DNA of 64,000 nucleotides from Bartonella tamiae Th239 (GCF_000278275.1 NZ_JH725147.1:164313-228312); one strand, 5' to 3'. Positions 22,462 to 33,045 are shown, counted from the stretch's first letter. The notes: generated from the letters alone by a model not told the origin. Numbers and translations: made by a program.

Positions 22462-23038
22462 TGATAAGCGGTAGACGCACAAAATTGCACCGTCAATGCA
22501 AGACAATTGCGTCAACAAAGGCGACACAACCCGCTCATTATGCACATAATGCACGCAAGAGAAGCACTCTTTGCATTCTATTAAAATATTTTCTAACACG
22601 AGACGCTATGATAAAAACAGAGGCTTTCATGTCCATTATCAAAAAAAAGCAAGAAAACGCCAAACACAATCAAAAACATGCCCCCCCCTGGTTATTGCTG
22701 ACATGTTTTATAAAATTAAACTGTGTGTGACACAATTGGCAACGCATGTCAGCAAAGGCGCTCACGATGAAATTATGAAGAATGGACCAATGGGTCTCTC
22801 ATTCTCTGACCAGTAGGTCAGTGGCCATTGAGCTCTTAGGCCTATAGTGTGAATCAATATCAGCAAAGTGTCATCTAAACACCTGTGAAGATACAAACCA
22901 ATCAATCAATACGAAAATAAAAAATTTTAGTCTCAGCGCTTCATTTTTTAAAAAGCAGATCATCGCACAAAACATAATTGAAGATGTTGATGACACAATG
23001 ACACAAAATGCATCATAAAGTTGATAAAGATCCAAGCA
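22462..23038. other. Intergenic region with two GACC-N4-GGTC palindromes
   Basis: No convincing gene. Two copies of GACC-N4-GGTC occur at 22785-22796 and 22807-22820 (the second extends to CTGACC/GGTCAG, 22806-22821), centres about 23 bases apart. Overlapping open frames of 81-89 codons in this stretch have no coding character. Confidence 0.5.
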
Positions 23039-23578
23039 TTAAGACATATGTTTGACACCAACAAACGGCAATTGGCGATAAGCATGGGCGTCATCCATAC
23101 CATAGCCAACCACAAATTGATTTGGGCATGAAAAGCCAACAAAATCAGCTTGGATATTTGCTTTACGGCACATTGTTTTATCAAGCAAGACAGCCGTCAT
23201 CACACGTTTTGCACCGCGTTGATAAAGCAGATCATGGACAAATTTTAATGTATTTCCCGATTCCAAAATATCATCGACAAGCAGCACATCACGCTCCTTA
23301 AAATCAAGATCACTGTCTTGAAGAAGGTGAATAGCACCACTTACTTGGCCTGAGCCATAGCTCGAAATGGTTAAAAATTCGACATCTAAAAGGACAGAAT
23401 TTTTATAAAGCTCACGAATAAGATCGGCCGCAAAAACAAATGATCCTTTCAAAATAGGCAAAACAAGCAAATTTTTTGTCTTTATTTGCGCAATATCTTT
23501 TGCTATTTCAGCATTTCTAAGGGCAATTTCATCTTCAGAAAAAAGTATATCAATCATTTCGTCATGAATAACGGGCAT
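23039..23578 (-). CDS. hpt: Hypoxanthine phosphoribosyltransferase
   Basis: This purine-salvage enzyme transfers phosphoribose from PRPP to hypoxanthine or guanine. The PRPP-binding motif VLLVDDILESGNTL, the segment LKGSFVFAADLIREL and the C-terminal DFVGFSCPNQFVVGYGMD are diagnostic. The start chosen is MPVIHDEM, 179 residues, with GAGAG eight bases upstream; the frame extends ten codons further up without support. It is a stand-alone gene. Confidence 0.93.
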   Translation of the reverse strand: MPVIHDEMIDILFSEDEIALRNAEIAKDIAQIKTKNLLVLPILKGSFVFAADLIRELYKNSVLLDVEFLTISSYGSGQVSGAIHLLQDSDLDFKERDVLLVDDILESGNTLKFVHDLLYQRGAKRVMTAVLLDKTMCRKANIQADFVGFSCPNQFVVGYGMDDAHAYRQLPFVGVKHMS

Positions 23579-23813
23579 TATAATTTCTCTCATTAAGTCG
23601 CAGGACATAAATCATTATAGTCCTTAAAAAAAGAAACTGTCGATAGATCAAAAATTTTAACCGCTGTTTAATCATATTCTTTAAGAATTAAGCGGTGAAA
23701 AAGAAGCAATAAGGTATTTTATCGTCTTTAAACAAAAAAACCAATCTAAATGAACAATGATGAACATAAATCAAACGCTTAACAAAGCGCAATAAAGGGA
23801 GAGGTGGCAGCCA

Positions 23814-24473
23814 GTGATTCGTTTTGAAAATGTTGGATTGCGTTATGGCATGGGAGCTGAGGTTCTTCGTGACGTGAGTTTTCATATTCCTCATAACTCT
23901 TTTCAGTTTTTAACGGGTCCTTCAGGTGCAGGCAAAACATCTCTTTTGCGCCTGATGTTTCTTGCTATGCAACCCACACGTGGGCTGATTACACTTTTTG
24001 GGCAAGACACTGCTTTGTTAAAAAAGCGAAAAATGCCAGCTTTGCGCCAGCGCATTGGTATTGTTTTTCAAGATTTTCGCCTGCTTGATCATATGACAAC
24101 TTATGAAAATGTCTCTTTGCCATTACGAGTGATAGGACGTGAAGAAGCCACATATCGAGCAGAAGTTGAAGAGCTTTTACAATGGGTAGGACTTGGGGAA
24201 CGCATGAACGTTTTGCCCCCTGTCTTATCAGGTGGAGAAAAACAACGCGCCGCCATTGCCCGTGCGCTTATTGACCAACCAGAAATCTTGCTGGCGGATG
24301 AGCCAACAGGCAATGTTGATCCATCACTGGCGCGCCGTCTCTTGCGCTTATTCATTGAATTAAACCGATCAGGAACCGCTGTCGTTATTGCCACTCATGA
24401 TATCACTCTTATGGAGCAAATTGATGCCCGCCGCATGATTTTGCAAGATGGAAGGTTGAATGTTTATGACTGA
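23814..24473 (+). CDS. ftsE: Cell division ABC transporter ATPase FtsE
   Basis: FtsE is the ATPase of the FtsEX complex that controls peptidoglycan hydrolases at the division site. Walker A is GPSGAGKT (residues 35-42), the signature is LSGGEKQR and Walker B is EILLADEPTGNVDP. The gene starts with GTG at 23814, with GGGAGAGG upstream. It overlaps ftsX by 14 bases. Length is 219 residues, normal. Confidence 0.96.
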   Translation: MIRFENVGLRYGMGAEVLRDVSFHIPHNSFQFLTGPSGAGKTSLLRLMFLAMQPTRGLITLFGQDTALLKKRKMPALRQRIGIVFQDFRLLDHMTTYENVSLPLRVIGREEATYRAEVEELLQWVGLGERMNVLPPVLSGGEKQRAAIARALIDQPEILLADEPTGNVDPSLARRLLRLFIELNRSGTAVVIATHDITLMEQIDARRMILQDGRLNVYD

Positions 24474-25440
24474 AAGGTTGCATTACGAAAAAAAAAGAAA
24501 TTTTTTGCGCCATAAGAGTGAGCCAAAGCCAACCTCAATTGTGCCTGAAGGCGACGTCACAGGACAAGCTTTGGTGGTGGTGATCGCCATTATGACATTT
24601 TTGGCATCTCTTGCTTTAAGTGGTGTGGATCTTATTGCCCAATCGGCCCGCAATTGGGAAACACAGGTTTCGCAAGAGGCCACCATTCAAGTGCGGCCAA
24701 GTGATGGTTTGGATATTGAAAAAACATTAAAATATGCTGTCGAAATTGCGCAAGGTTTTGAAGGGGTCAAAAGTGCAAAAATAGTTGATCGCGCCGCAAC
24801 ACAACGCTTGCTTGAACCTTGGCTTGGTACAGGATTAGAGCTTGATGAATTGCCCATACCGCGTCTTATCGTTGTGACATTTACCAATCCCGAGGCAGTT
24901 GATTTTGGTATGATGTCCGATGCTATTTCCACGCAAATACCAGGCGCAAGTTTTGATGATCATCGCAATGCCATAAACCGTCTTGTTTCTATGGCGCATA
25001 CCACAGTTTTCATTGGTATGGTTGTATTGGTTCTTGTTTTAGCAGCGCTTGTTCTCACTGTTATTTTTGCCACACGCAGTGCCCTTTCTGCCAATAGCCA
25101 TGTGGTGGAAGTACTCCATTTTATTGGTGCTGAATCCCGCTTTGTCGCCAGACAGTTTGATTTTCATTTTTTAAAAACAGGATTAAAAGGATCACTTTAT
25201 GGGGGATGTGCAGCTATTCTTATTATTCTTGGTTTTTCCTTTTGGTCGCATCAAAATATGGGCACACCTGAGGCAGATCAAGCCATTGCTCTTTTTGGAA
25301 ATTTTACCATAAGATGGATAAGTTATAGCCAAATCATCATCCTGATTGGTTTGGTGGCCTTTTTAACAATGATGACAAGCCGATTGACCATTTTAAATCA
25401 ATTGCATCATATTGATCGACGCGAAAGCGACTTATTTTAA
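24460..25440 (+). CDS. ftsX: Cell division protein FtsX
   Basis: FtsX is the membrane partner of FtsE, with a periplasmic loop that signals to cell-wall hydrolases. The 326-residue protein has four hydrophobic segments: after a basic cytoplasmic tail (about 35-55), then near 175-200, 235-260 and 285-305. The large extracytoplasmic loop lies between the first two. A second ATG two codons downstream is an equally good start. It overlaps ftsE and is followed 2 bases later by a YdcF-like gene, so the three form one operon. Confidence 0.94.
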   Translation: MFMTERLHYEKKRNFLRHKSEPKPTSIVPEGDVTGQALVVVIAIMTFLASLALSGVDLIAQSARNWETQVSQEATIQVRPSDGLDIEKTLKYAVEIAQGFEGVKSAKIVDRAATQRLLEPWLGTGLELDELPIPRLIVVTFTNPEAVDFGMMSDAISTQIPGASFDDHRNAINRLVSMAHTTVFIGMVVLVLVLAALVLTVIFATRSALSANSHVVEVLHFIGAESRFVARQFDFHFLKTGLKGSLYGGCAAILIILGFSFWSHQNMGTPEADQAIALFGNFTIRWISYSQIIILIGLVAFLTMMTSRLTILNQLHHIDRRESDLF

Positions 25441-25442
25441 AC

Positions 25443-26129
25443 ATGGATGACAAAGATAAAACCGCACAATCTTTACACAATCATGGCGTTCGTTTCGCAA
25501 AAACGAGAAAAAAAATCTGTCATTGGCTAAAACGGTTTTTTAAACATTTGCCCCCCATTTATCTCTTTTTGATTTTTTGCATCGTCATGTTTATTGGCGG
25601 ATTTTTATATTTTAGTGAAAAGATTTCAGCGCTTCAAGCGCCTGATCCGCTTGTTGTTGCCGATAGTATTATTGTTTTAACAGGTGGTGAAAAACGTTTA
25701 GACGCAGGTCTTAATTTGCTTGCTGAAGGATTTGGAAAACGCTTATTAATAAGTGGTGTTAATCCTGCGACCAACCGACCAACACTCATCAGAGTAACCC
25801 ATGCCGACCCTAAATTGTTTGAATGCTGTGTCGATTTGGGGCACGAAGCACTGGATACAATAGGCAATGCGCAAGAAAGTGCAAAATGGCTCAAACGTTA
25901 TCATTATAAAAGTGCCTATATTGTCACCAATGATTATCACATGCCAAGAGCCTTGGTTGAGCTGAAACGTTTCACACCAGATATTGCGCTTTTTCCTTTT
26001 CCTGTCAACGACGTGCAAGAACAAGACAGTATCATTCGCCAATTTACACAATTGCGCTTAACCTCGAGCGAATATATTAAATATATAAGAGTAACTTTGC
26101 GGCACTTTCTCACCATGTTCAGTTTTTAA
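25443..26129 (+). CDS. YdcF/SanA-like DUF218 membrane protein
   Basis: The 228-residue protein has a basic N-terminus, one membrane segment at about residues 38-58 and a DUF218 domain (VADSIIVLTGGEKRLDAGLNL..., then KSAYIVTNDYHMPRALVEL). DUF218 proteins such as SanA and ElyC are linked to envelope integrity and peptidoglycan or lipid-carrier metabolism; the exact reaction is not known. It follows ftsX closely, the usual rhizobial order (ftsE-ftsX-ydcF-like), supporting a cell-envelope role. Other rhizobia continue with an acyltransferase gene, absent here. Confidence 0.88.
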   Translation: MDDKDKTAQSLHNHGVRFAKTRKKICHWLKRFFKHLPPIYLFLIFCIVMFIGGFLYFSEKISALQAPDPLVVADSIIVLTGGEKRLDAGLNLLAEGFGKRLLISGVNPATNRPTLIRVTHADPKLFECCVDLGHEALDTIGNAQESAKWLKRYHYKSAYIVTNDYHMPRALVELKRFTPDIALFPFPVNDVQEQDSIIRQFTQLRLTSSEYIKYIRVTLRHFLTMFSF

Positions 26130-26340
26130 CACAGTAATTTTTTGATGAATACTCCTATAGTGAAACGCATATACTATGCTGTCCATCATGCAAAGAAAAT
26201 GCTCAAGAGCGTTTTGTTTTAAAAGTTTAATAAAGCTGATGCACTTGGACTTTTGCTTTGATTGTCGCATACGCGCATTGATTACTTGCCACAAATTTTG
26301 GTCAAAAAGCGCGTGATTGTGAGTTTAATAAATTGCAAAC

Positions 26341-28323
26341 TTAATCGCGCGCCAAAGCCACAACAGGATCAAGCTTTGAAGCGTTACGGGCGGGTAAAAA
26401 CCCAAAACCCACACCGATCAAACTTGAAAAGACAAAGGCCAATATAATAGAGTTTGTCGAATAGATCAGCTGAAAGGGCGCTTGCAGCAAAGTAAAAATT
26501 GCCCCAACGGATAAACCGAAGACAATACCTAAAATACCCCCTATCAGGCATACTAAAATGGCCTCAATCAAAAATTGCTGCAAAATGTCGCTTTGACGTG
26601 CACCAACAGCCATACGCACACCAATTTCATTGATCCGTTCTGAAACACTGACCAACATAATATTCATCACACCAATACCGCCAACGATCAAAGAAATCAT
26701 CGCAATTGAACCAACAAGTAATGTTAAAATATTAGTACTTGCCGTGACTTGACGACGAAACTCTTCAGAATTACGAATAAAAAAATCTTCGGTGCCATGA
26801 CGAGCAATTAAAAATCTTTTTACCGCTTGTTCAGCCAAATAAGAATCCGCATCATCGGCAATTTTAAGCGTGATTGACTGGACGGTATTATCGCCTAAAA
26901 AACGTGTTTGCACAGTTGTATAAGGCAAATAGAATTGTAATGTATCTGATGCTGGTCCCATTTGCGGCACCTCAACCACACCCACAATACGGGCGGGTAC
27001 AGAACCCATCAATACAACACGACCAAGGGCGCTTTTGTCTGTTTCATTTGGAAAAAGCGTTTTAATTGTTTGTTTTTCAACCACAAGTTCTAAAGAGCGC
27101 GTTAGGACACTTTGTGCATCAAACAAACGCCCTTCAATCAGTTTAATATTTTGTGCATCAAAATACTGATCACCAACACCAGAAAGAGACGCATTTGATT
27201 CAATATTGCCATATCGGGCGGTTGTATTTGTTGAGACATTAGGAGTAACAGCCGCGGCATAAGGCTGTTTTGAAAGTTCGGTTGCATCTGAATCAACCAG
27301 CGTTGTAATTTTGCCAGAGCGCATATCGGCAAAACTTTTTCCAGCAAAAATATTTAAAGTATTGGTACCAAGATTGTTAAAATTTTCTAATATTTTTTGT
27401 TGCGTACCATTTCCAAGCGCGACCATGGAAACGACTGCTGAAATCCCAATAATCACACCAAGCATGGTCAAAAAGGTGCGCATACGATGTGCATTCATAG
27501 AAAGAAGCGCCATAAGAAACGCTTCAACAAAGCGATCCAAAAGCATATTGAAAAAACCGATTTTTTGATGCCGTGACATTTCAAAGTCAACCTTCGGATT
27601 TTTAACACTTAAGTTTTGTGATGATATATTGGGTTGGTCAGAAAAAATTTCACCATCACTAATTTCAATAATGCGTTCGGCTTTTTTGGCAACGTCCATA
27701 TCATGCGTGACAATAATGATCGTACGCCCTTCTTGATGCAGTTCTTCTAAAATGCGCAAAACCTCTTCACCACTATGGCGGTCAAGAGCCCCTGTAGGCT
27801 CATCGGCAAGAATAACTTCAGCATTATTCATCAAAGCCCGCGCAATAGACACGCGTTGTTGTTGCCCCCCAGAGAGTTGTCCTGGACGATGGTGAACACG
27901 TTCCCCCATACCCAATCGTTCTAATAAGGCGGTTGCACGTTTTTTGCGCGCTTGTGGTGATGAGCCTGCATAAATGGCAGGAATTTCTACATTGCCAAGG
28001 GCAGTTAACTCACTCAAAAGATTGTAACGCTGAAAGATAAATCCAAAATGATCGCGCCTGAGTGCGGACAATTGATCTGGCTCAAGCTGTGCGGTTTCAT
28101 GTCCTGAGACATGATAGCTGCCACGTGTTGGTCGGTCCAAACAGCCTAAAATATTCATCAAGGTAGATTTACCAGACCCTGAAGCCCCAACTATGGCAAC
28201 CATTTCCCCACGTTTAATGGTTAAATTAATCCCTTTTAAAACGCGCACATTGGTTTCACCAGCGGGAAATTCGCGCTCAACATTTTTTAAAACAATCACA
28301 TTATCATCTGGTTTTTTTTTCAT
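26341..28323 (-). CDS. macB: MacB-type ABC export protein
   Basis: MacB is the inner-membrane ABC protein of a tripartite exporter. An N-terminal ATPase domain has Walker [10 protein letters not shown] (residues 46-54), signature LSGGQQQR and Walker [14 protein letters not shown] membrane segment near residue 275 ([18 protein letters not shown]), a large periplasmic domain and three C-terminal helices follow (with [20 protein letters not shown]). At 660 residues it matches E. coli MacB almost throughout. The start could also be a GTG at 28344 inside the end of macA. E. coli MacB exports macrolides, enterotoxin and heme precursors; the substrate here is not known. Confidence 0.93.
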   Translation of the reverse strand: MKKKPDDNVIVLKNVEREFPAGETNVRVLKGINLTIKRGEMVAIVGASGSGKSTLMNILGCLDRPTRGSYHVSGHETAQLEPDQLSALRRDHFGFIFQRYNLLSELTALGNVEIPAIYAGSSPQARKKRATALLERLGMGERVHHRPGQLSGGQQQRVSIARALMNNAEVILADEPTGALDRHSGEEVLRILEELHQEGRTIIIVTHDMDVAKKAERIIEISDGEIFSDQPNISSQNLSVKNPKVDFEMSRHQKIGFFNMLLDRFVEAFLMALLSMNAHRMRTFLTMLGVIIGISAVVSMVALGNGTQQKILENFNNLGTNTLNIFAGKSFADMRSGKITTLVDSDATELSKQPYAAAVTPNVSTNTTARYGNIESNASLSGVGDQYFDAQNIKLIEGRLFDAQSVLTRSLELVVEKQTIKTLFPNETDKSALGRVVLMGSVPARIVGVVEVPQMGPASDTLQFYLPYTTVQTRFLGDNTVQSITLKIADDADSYLAEQAVKRFLIARHGTEDFFIRNSEEFRRQVTASTNILTLLVGSIAMISLIVGGIGVMNIMLVSVSERINEIGVRMAVGARQSDILQQFLIEAILVCLIGGILGIVFGLSVGAIFTLLQAPFQLIYSTNSIILAFVFSSLIGVGFGFLPARNASKLDPVVALARD

Positions 28324-28327
28324 GACT

Positions 28328-29530
28328 TTAAAAAGGTCCTGCACGGCGGCGCCCAGTTGTGAGGCTCATTGTGCCATCGCTTGATCCTGTGATGACAGTT
28401 TCCCCCTCTTTTAAACCAGAAAGCACCTCAACCATAACTTTGTCATTCAGTCCAATTTCAATCATGCGCTCTTCTACATCACCAGATGAATTGAGAACAG
28501 AAATACGGGCGTTTTTGCCTTGTACAAAATTTAAAGCATCCGATGGAATAAGCAAAGCATTATGTGCCCGTCCCAAGATGATATGCACTTCTGCTGTCAT
28601 ATAGGTGCGCAAAACACCATCATCATTGGGCACATCAAATGTTCCATTGTAGTAAATGGCAGAAGAAGAGGCTGATCCTGAAGCAACGCCAGTTGATGAA
28701 TTAAAACTAATATCATTGCGGATAGATTCTGGAGCAGGCTCAATTTTTTCCAAGCGACTTTCATAGCGTCGATTTGGATTGCCAACAACACTAAAATAGA
28801 GATCTTGTTGCGGTTTGACATTGATAATGTCCGCTTCTGAAATTTCTGCTCTAATTGTCATGACAGAAAGATCCCCAAGAATGACAATTGTTGGCGCAGA
28901 CTGCACGGCATTGACGTTTTGCCCCTCTTGCACAACAGCAGCAAGCACTGTGCCATCAGAGGGAGCGGTGACACGGGTATAGCCAAGATTGACTTCAGCC
29001 GTTTCCACATCCACTTGCGCTTGGACAATTTGCGCTTTCAATTGTTCAATTTGGGCATGTCGCACTTTTACCTGTGCTTGAGCATCGTCAAAATCTGCAC
29101 GTGAAACAGCATGAGAGGCAATCATCGTTTCCTGACGTTTTAAATTTTGTTGTGCCAAAACCAATTGTGCTTCTTGTTCGGCCAATCGCGCTTGATAATT
29201 TGCTAATGATGCTTTAGCGCTTTTCAAATCATTTTCTTGCGTTGTTGGATCAATTTCAGCCAGTAAATCACCTTCTTTTACAACGCTTCCTGGTTGCACC
29301 TTCATGGAAATAATACGCCCTGTCGCACGCGCACCTACAGCCACCAAACGATGAGGCTTCACCGTGCCTGTTGCCAAAACGCTAACTTCAATATCTCCCC
29401 GCTTGACTTTTGCGGTCATATAATTTGGCATTGCGGAGGAAAAAAACGTCGCCTTTATCCAGAAAAAAAGAAAGATAATAAGAATGATTGCTACGATCCA
29501 TATGAGCTTTTTCTTTCGTTTCATTGTCAT
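28328..29530 (-). CDS. macA: MacA-type periplasmic adaptor (membrane fusion protein)
   Basis: MacA bridges MacB and the outer-membrane channel. The 400-residue protein has an N-terminal membrane anchor (residues 8-25), a lipoyl half-motif (VSVLATGTVKPHRLVAVG), a long alpha-hairpin coiled coil (about residues 95-190, rich in Ala, Gln and Glu), then the second lipoyl half and beta-barrel domains (VTAPSDGTVLAAVVQEGQ). Its ATG overlaps the stop of the upstream NodT gene (ATGA), indicating tight coupling. Confidence 0.92.
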   Translation of the reverse strand: MTMKRKKKLIWIVAIILIIFLFFWIKATFFSSAMPNYMTAKVKRGDIEVSVLATGTVKPHRLVAVGARATGRIISMKVQPGSVVKEGDLLAEIDPTTQENDLKSAKASLANYQARLAEQEAQLVLAQQNLKRQETMIASHAVSRADFDDAQAQVKVRHAQIEQLKAQIVQAQVDVETAEVNLGYTRVTAPSDGTVLAAVVQEGQNVNAVQSAPTIVILGDLSVMTIRAEISEADIINVKPQQDLYFSVVGNPNRRYESRLEKIEPAPESIRNDISFNSSTGVASGSASSSAIYYNGTFDVPNDDGVLRTYMTAEVHIILGRAHNALLIPSDALNFVQGKNARISVLNSSGDVEERMIEIGLNDKVMVEVLSGLKEGETVITGSSDGTMSLTTGRRRAGPF

Positions 29531-31011
29531 TGACCACCTTTGTACGCGGTTTTTAAATGAGGTCCTGTATACCCATCAACAATTTCTGGTTTTGATGTCT
29601 CCACCACACCATCCCAACCACCGCCTAAAGCTTTCATTAAGGCAATATATTGTGTTGTGATGGAAACCCGACTTTCAATCAATGATTGCTGTGAGGAATA
29701 GTGGGAACGTTCCGCATTGAGCAATTCTAAAAAGCTTGTATTGCCGCCTTCATAAAGGCTGCGTGACAGATCAAGAGCCTTAGCGTAAGCACTTGATGAT
29801 TGGGCAAGCTTAACAGAGCGTTGGCGTTGTTTTTGCATCGAAACAATCGCGTTTTCAACCTCTTCTAAGGCGAGCAAAATTGACTTTCTATAAGCAATAA
29901 AAGATTGATCTCGTTGAGCTCGAGCAATGTCCACAGCCGCCGCCAATTGGCCACCATTAAAAATAGGCACACTTAAACCTGGACCAAACGACCAGCTAAT
30001 GGTTGAGTTTTTGCCCAATTGCCCAATTTGTGTGCCCGATGTTGCAATATTGCCTGTTAGAGTAAGCGCAGGATATCGCTCCGCCTCTCTTTGTCCAAGA
30101 CGCGCTGTTGATTGTGCATAGCGGCGTTCAGCCAAGCCAACATCTGGACGTGTTAATAAAATATCGGCTGGAATTCCAGCAGGAATGGGCCATTTTGGCT
30201 GCGGAATTTTGCCTGTTTTTTTCATCAAATCAAAAAGCGCTGTTGGATTTTGACCCGTTAAAACAGATAAACGGTGGATGGTAACGGCTAAGTTGGCTTC
30301 CATTTGCGGTATACCCGCTTCTGTACTTGCTGATTGTCCTTGGGCGTTTGAAACATCCAATTGGGAGACTGCGCCTGCGCTAAATTTATCTTTTGTCAAT
30401 TGCGCGGTGCGTTTTTGAGCTTGGGCGGTATTTTTTGCTAAAGCAATTTGATGTTGCAAACCGCGCGCTTCAACATAATTGGTTGCCACATCGCCAATTA
30501 ATGTCACCATTGTTGCTCGCATTTCTTCATATGCCCCATCAAGACCATATTTTGCCGCTTCAATAGCTCGACGATTCGCGCCAAAAAGATCAATTTCCCA
30601 GCGTGAATCCAATCCACCACGAAATTGACTATTTTCTGATCCACCTGCCGCTTTATTGCGATTGGCGGATGCTGTCCCATCTAAAGTAGGAAAAAGAGTG
30701 CCACTTGTTTGCCAAAGACTGGCACGTGCCTCACGCACTTTTGCCTTGGCGCTTGCGACATCATTATTGCCGTAAATGGCTGCTTGAACCAATTGATCCA
30801 ATAACGGATCATGAAGCGTGTGCCACCACCCGCCAAGGGATACAGATTGGCTCGTGACTTCTTGCCCATTGCTTTTCCATGTATTGGGCATGAAAAACAA
30901 AGGTTTTTGATAGTCTGGACCCACCAAACAGCCTGAAAGACATAAAAGCCCAACCAGCGCAAAAAAACGCATTGGCAACAAGCCTGCGCGCATAGACCAA
31001 AATTTTTCCAT
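29527..31011 (-). CDS. NodT/TolC-family outer-membrane efflux lipoprotein
   Basis: This is the outer-membrane channel of the tripartite exporter. The start at 31011 (MEKFWSMRAG) is chosen because GGGAG lies six bases upstream; the frame extends 11 codons further. The signal sequence ends in LSGC with Cys28 as the lipid anchor, followed by LVGPDYQKP, typical of the NodT family. Two OEP repeats form the rest, each with long amphipathic helices. It is the first gene of the NodT-macA-macB operon, so all three parts of the pump are encoded together. Confidence 0.9.
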   Translation of the reverse strand: MEKFWSMRAGLLPMRFFALVGLLCLSGCLVGPDYQKPLFFMPNTWKSNGQEVTSQSVSLGGWWHTLHDPLLDQLVQAAIYGNNDVASAKAKVREARASLWQTSGTLFPTLDGTASANRNKAAGGSENSQFRGGLDSRWEIDLFGANRRAIEAAKYGLDGAYEEMRATMVTLIGDVATNYVEARGLQHQIALAKNTAQAQKRTAQLTKDKFSAGAVSQLDVSNAQGQSASTEAGIPQMEANLAVTIHRLSVLTGQNPTALFDLMKKTGKIPQPKWPIPAGIPADILLTRPDVGLAERRYAQSTARLGQREAERYPALTLTGNIATSGTQIGQLGKNSTISWSFGPGLSVPIFNGGQLAAAVDIARAQRDQSFIAYRKSILLALEEVENAIVSMQKQRQRSVKLAQSSSAYAKALDLSRSLYEGGNTSFLELLNAERSHYSSQQSLIESRVSITTQYIALMKALGGGWDGVVETSKPEIVDGYTGPHLKTAYKGGQ

Positions 31012-31733
31012 TTTTGCTCCCAAAAGGGCTGATCGGCTCTTCATTGAAATAACACAAAGACTTTTATCTTTGCGCTTTATATTTCACAATTCATAAAAAA
31101 AATCTTGTGAAATTTTCGTCATGTTTGATTCCTTTTATGTGTAAGCTTCATTCAATGTGTTAAAAAGCATGTTAAACAGCAAAATATGCAAGAAAAAAGC
31201 AATTTTAGGAGAACCGATCTGGTTATGCTTTTTAATACAACAAAGTGAAACTTTTTTGTTCTTTAAAAAAGTCGCGCACGATCTTTTATCTAACATTTTT
31301 GATAATCATTCTTTTTTGTGATCTTTTCGCTTCAGCTGTCTGATAGTATTTTGATAAAATAAATGAGGCTTGAGCCACACGCTTATAGGCAGAAAAGGGG
31401 GTATTTCATCGGTTCACTTGGTACATATTTTTTCACAAAGTTTTTTATCTATTCAAAAATTCTTCATCTTTGATGATTGAGAAAAAACAGCCTTAAGTGA
31501 TAGTCAAACGCCATTCACAGTGTTTTCAGAAGAAAGATAAAATCTTTTTAAAAGACTATTCATAGAGCTTTTAAGCGAACAAAATACCATTTTCTAAAAG
31601 TATTTTTGTGTTAAATTCGCTTTAAAAGATGGTTTTAAAGTTTTTTAGACGAAAAAGATATCTTTCTTCTGAAAATTATTTAAGACACGATACCCTCTCA
31701 TAGCCTTTTTAATTTTACTCAAAATTTAATTTT
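31012..31733. other. Intergenic region upstream of the efflux operon
   Basis: About 720 AT-rich bases with no coding frame. It should contain the promoter of the NodT-macA-macB operon, but boxes are not clear. It also holds a long imperfect inverted-repeat element (31523-31675). Confidence 0.5.
31523..31675. repeat. 153-bp element bounded by 17-bp inverted repeats
   Basis: TTTTCAGAAGAAAGATA at 31523-31539 is exactly complementary to 31659-31675. Further pairs occur inside: CTTTTAAGCGAA with TTCGCTTTAAAAG, and AAAATAC with GTATTTT near the centre. The whole segment is thus an imperfect palindrome. I see no target-site duplication and no reading frame. It may be a MITE-like element, a cruciform or a long hairpin in RNA. 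Confidence 0.7.
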
Positions 31734-32540
31734 TTAATCAAGATCAAACTGCATTATAACAGGCACGTGGTCAGATGGCTTTTGCCAACCTCTTGCCTTA
31801 GTCATAATATCCATTTTTTGCACAAAGTGGCTGAGATCGGCTGATGCCCATATATGATCCAACCGACGCCCACGATTGGAGACCGACCAATCTTTGGCAC
31901 GATAGCTCCACCACGTGAAAAGTTTTTCAGGTTCAGGCACTTGTTGACGCATTAAATCCACCCAACCGCCTTGGTGTAACAAAGCCTTTAAGGTGTCTGT
32001 CTCTATGGGTGTATGACTAACAATTTTTAATAATTGTTTATGCGACCAAACATCATGTTCTAAAGGTGCAATATTTAAATCCCCCACCAAAATTGAGGAA
32101 AAACCATCGCCCATATCCGCAACAATAGCTTTCATTTCTTCTAAAAAATTAAGCTTATGGCGAAATTTGATATTCATCTCAGGATCAGGCTCATCCCCCC
32201 CTGCAGGAACATAAAAATTATGGATGCGAATGGTTTTTTTGCCCGCTTGCACACAAACACAAATATGGCGGCAATCGCCTTTATCGCAAAAATCTTTCAT
32301 TTCAATCTGCGTCAAAGGGCGTTTGGATAATGTTGCAACGCCGTGATAGCCCTTTTGTCCATTAATGGCACTATAGTGATAACCTGCTGCGTGAAGTGCT
32401 TTGAGTGGAAATTGATCATTGGGGCATTTGGTTTCTTGCAAACAAAGAATATCAGGTTTCACATCTTCCAAAAATTCCAACAAAAGGGGTAAGCGCAAAC
32501 GAACGGAATTAATATTCCATGTAGCCACTGAAAAACTCAT
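31734..32540 (-). CDS. xth: Exodeoxyribonuclease III
   Basis: This is the AP endonuclease / 3'-5' exonuclease of base excision repair. The EEP-family motifs are in place: ATWNINSVRLRLP at the start, LQETKCP with the metal-binding Glu near residue 36, GDLNIAP, RRLDHIWAS and the catalytic SDHVPV at the C-terminus. Length is 268 residues. It is isolated, with long gaps on both sides. Confidence 0.95.
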   Translation of the reverse strand: MSFSVATWNINSVRLRLPLLLEFLEDVKPDILCLQETKCPNDQFPLKALHAAGYHYSAINGQKGYHGVATLSKRPLTQIEMKDFCDKGDCRHICVCVQAGKKTIRIHNFYVPAGGDEPDPEMNIKFRHKLNFLEEMKAIVADMGDGFSSILVGDLNIAPLEHDVWSHKQLLKIVSHTPIETDTLKALLHQGGWVDLMRQQVPEPEKLFTWWSYRAKDWSVSNRGRRLDHIWASADLSHFVQKMDIMTKARGWQKPSDHVPVIMQFDLD

Positions 32541-33045
32541 TTAAAAAACTTTCGTTGAAACGCGCTAAAAGGTTCTAAAACAAAAGGTGATCTTTATCGG
32601 CAAAAAACAAAAAAATCCAGAGATTCTGACGTTTTTTAAGAAAACTTTTTATAAAACATGCGATAAATCATTAAAAGTGACCATGATATTATTTTTTATC
32701 ATCAACACACTGGCCGCTCGTAAGCGCATGATTGATCGATAAAATGAACAGTGATAAAAATGGTTAAAAACACTTCAAGTAAGACGTCTCCTTTATGATG
32801 TTCTTTGAACGGCATTGGCTACACGCTCTTTGAAAATCAGTGACAATGCGTTTTTTAAGCAATATTAACAGTGCATTTTTTGAACATAAAAGATAAAAAA
32901 AATGCCAGCCTTCTCAAACCATAAGACAAGAATTATCGCTTATTTTATCAGACCAAAATAGAGCGGCATAGAAAGAGGACGTTTATAGCGATCAAAAACA
33001 CTTTCTCTTTTTTTAAATTGTATTGTTTAAATAAAATTGAGTATT
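32541..33045. other. Intergenic region between lolA and xth
   Basis: About 500 AT-rich bases with no recognisable gene, RNA or repeat. The xth promoter must lie in its left part. Confidence 0.5.

Noticed and set aside
22461-22816. Two overlapping plus-strand frames of 89 and 81 codons
   Set aside because: Overlapping frames with no family, no ribosome binding site and unbalanced composition.
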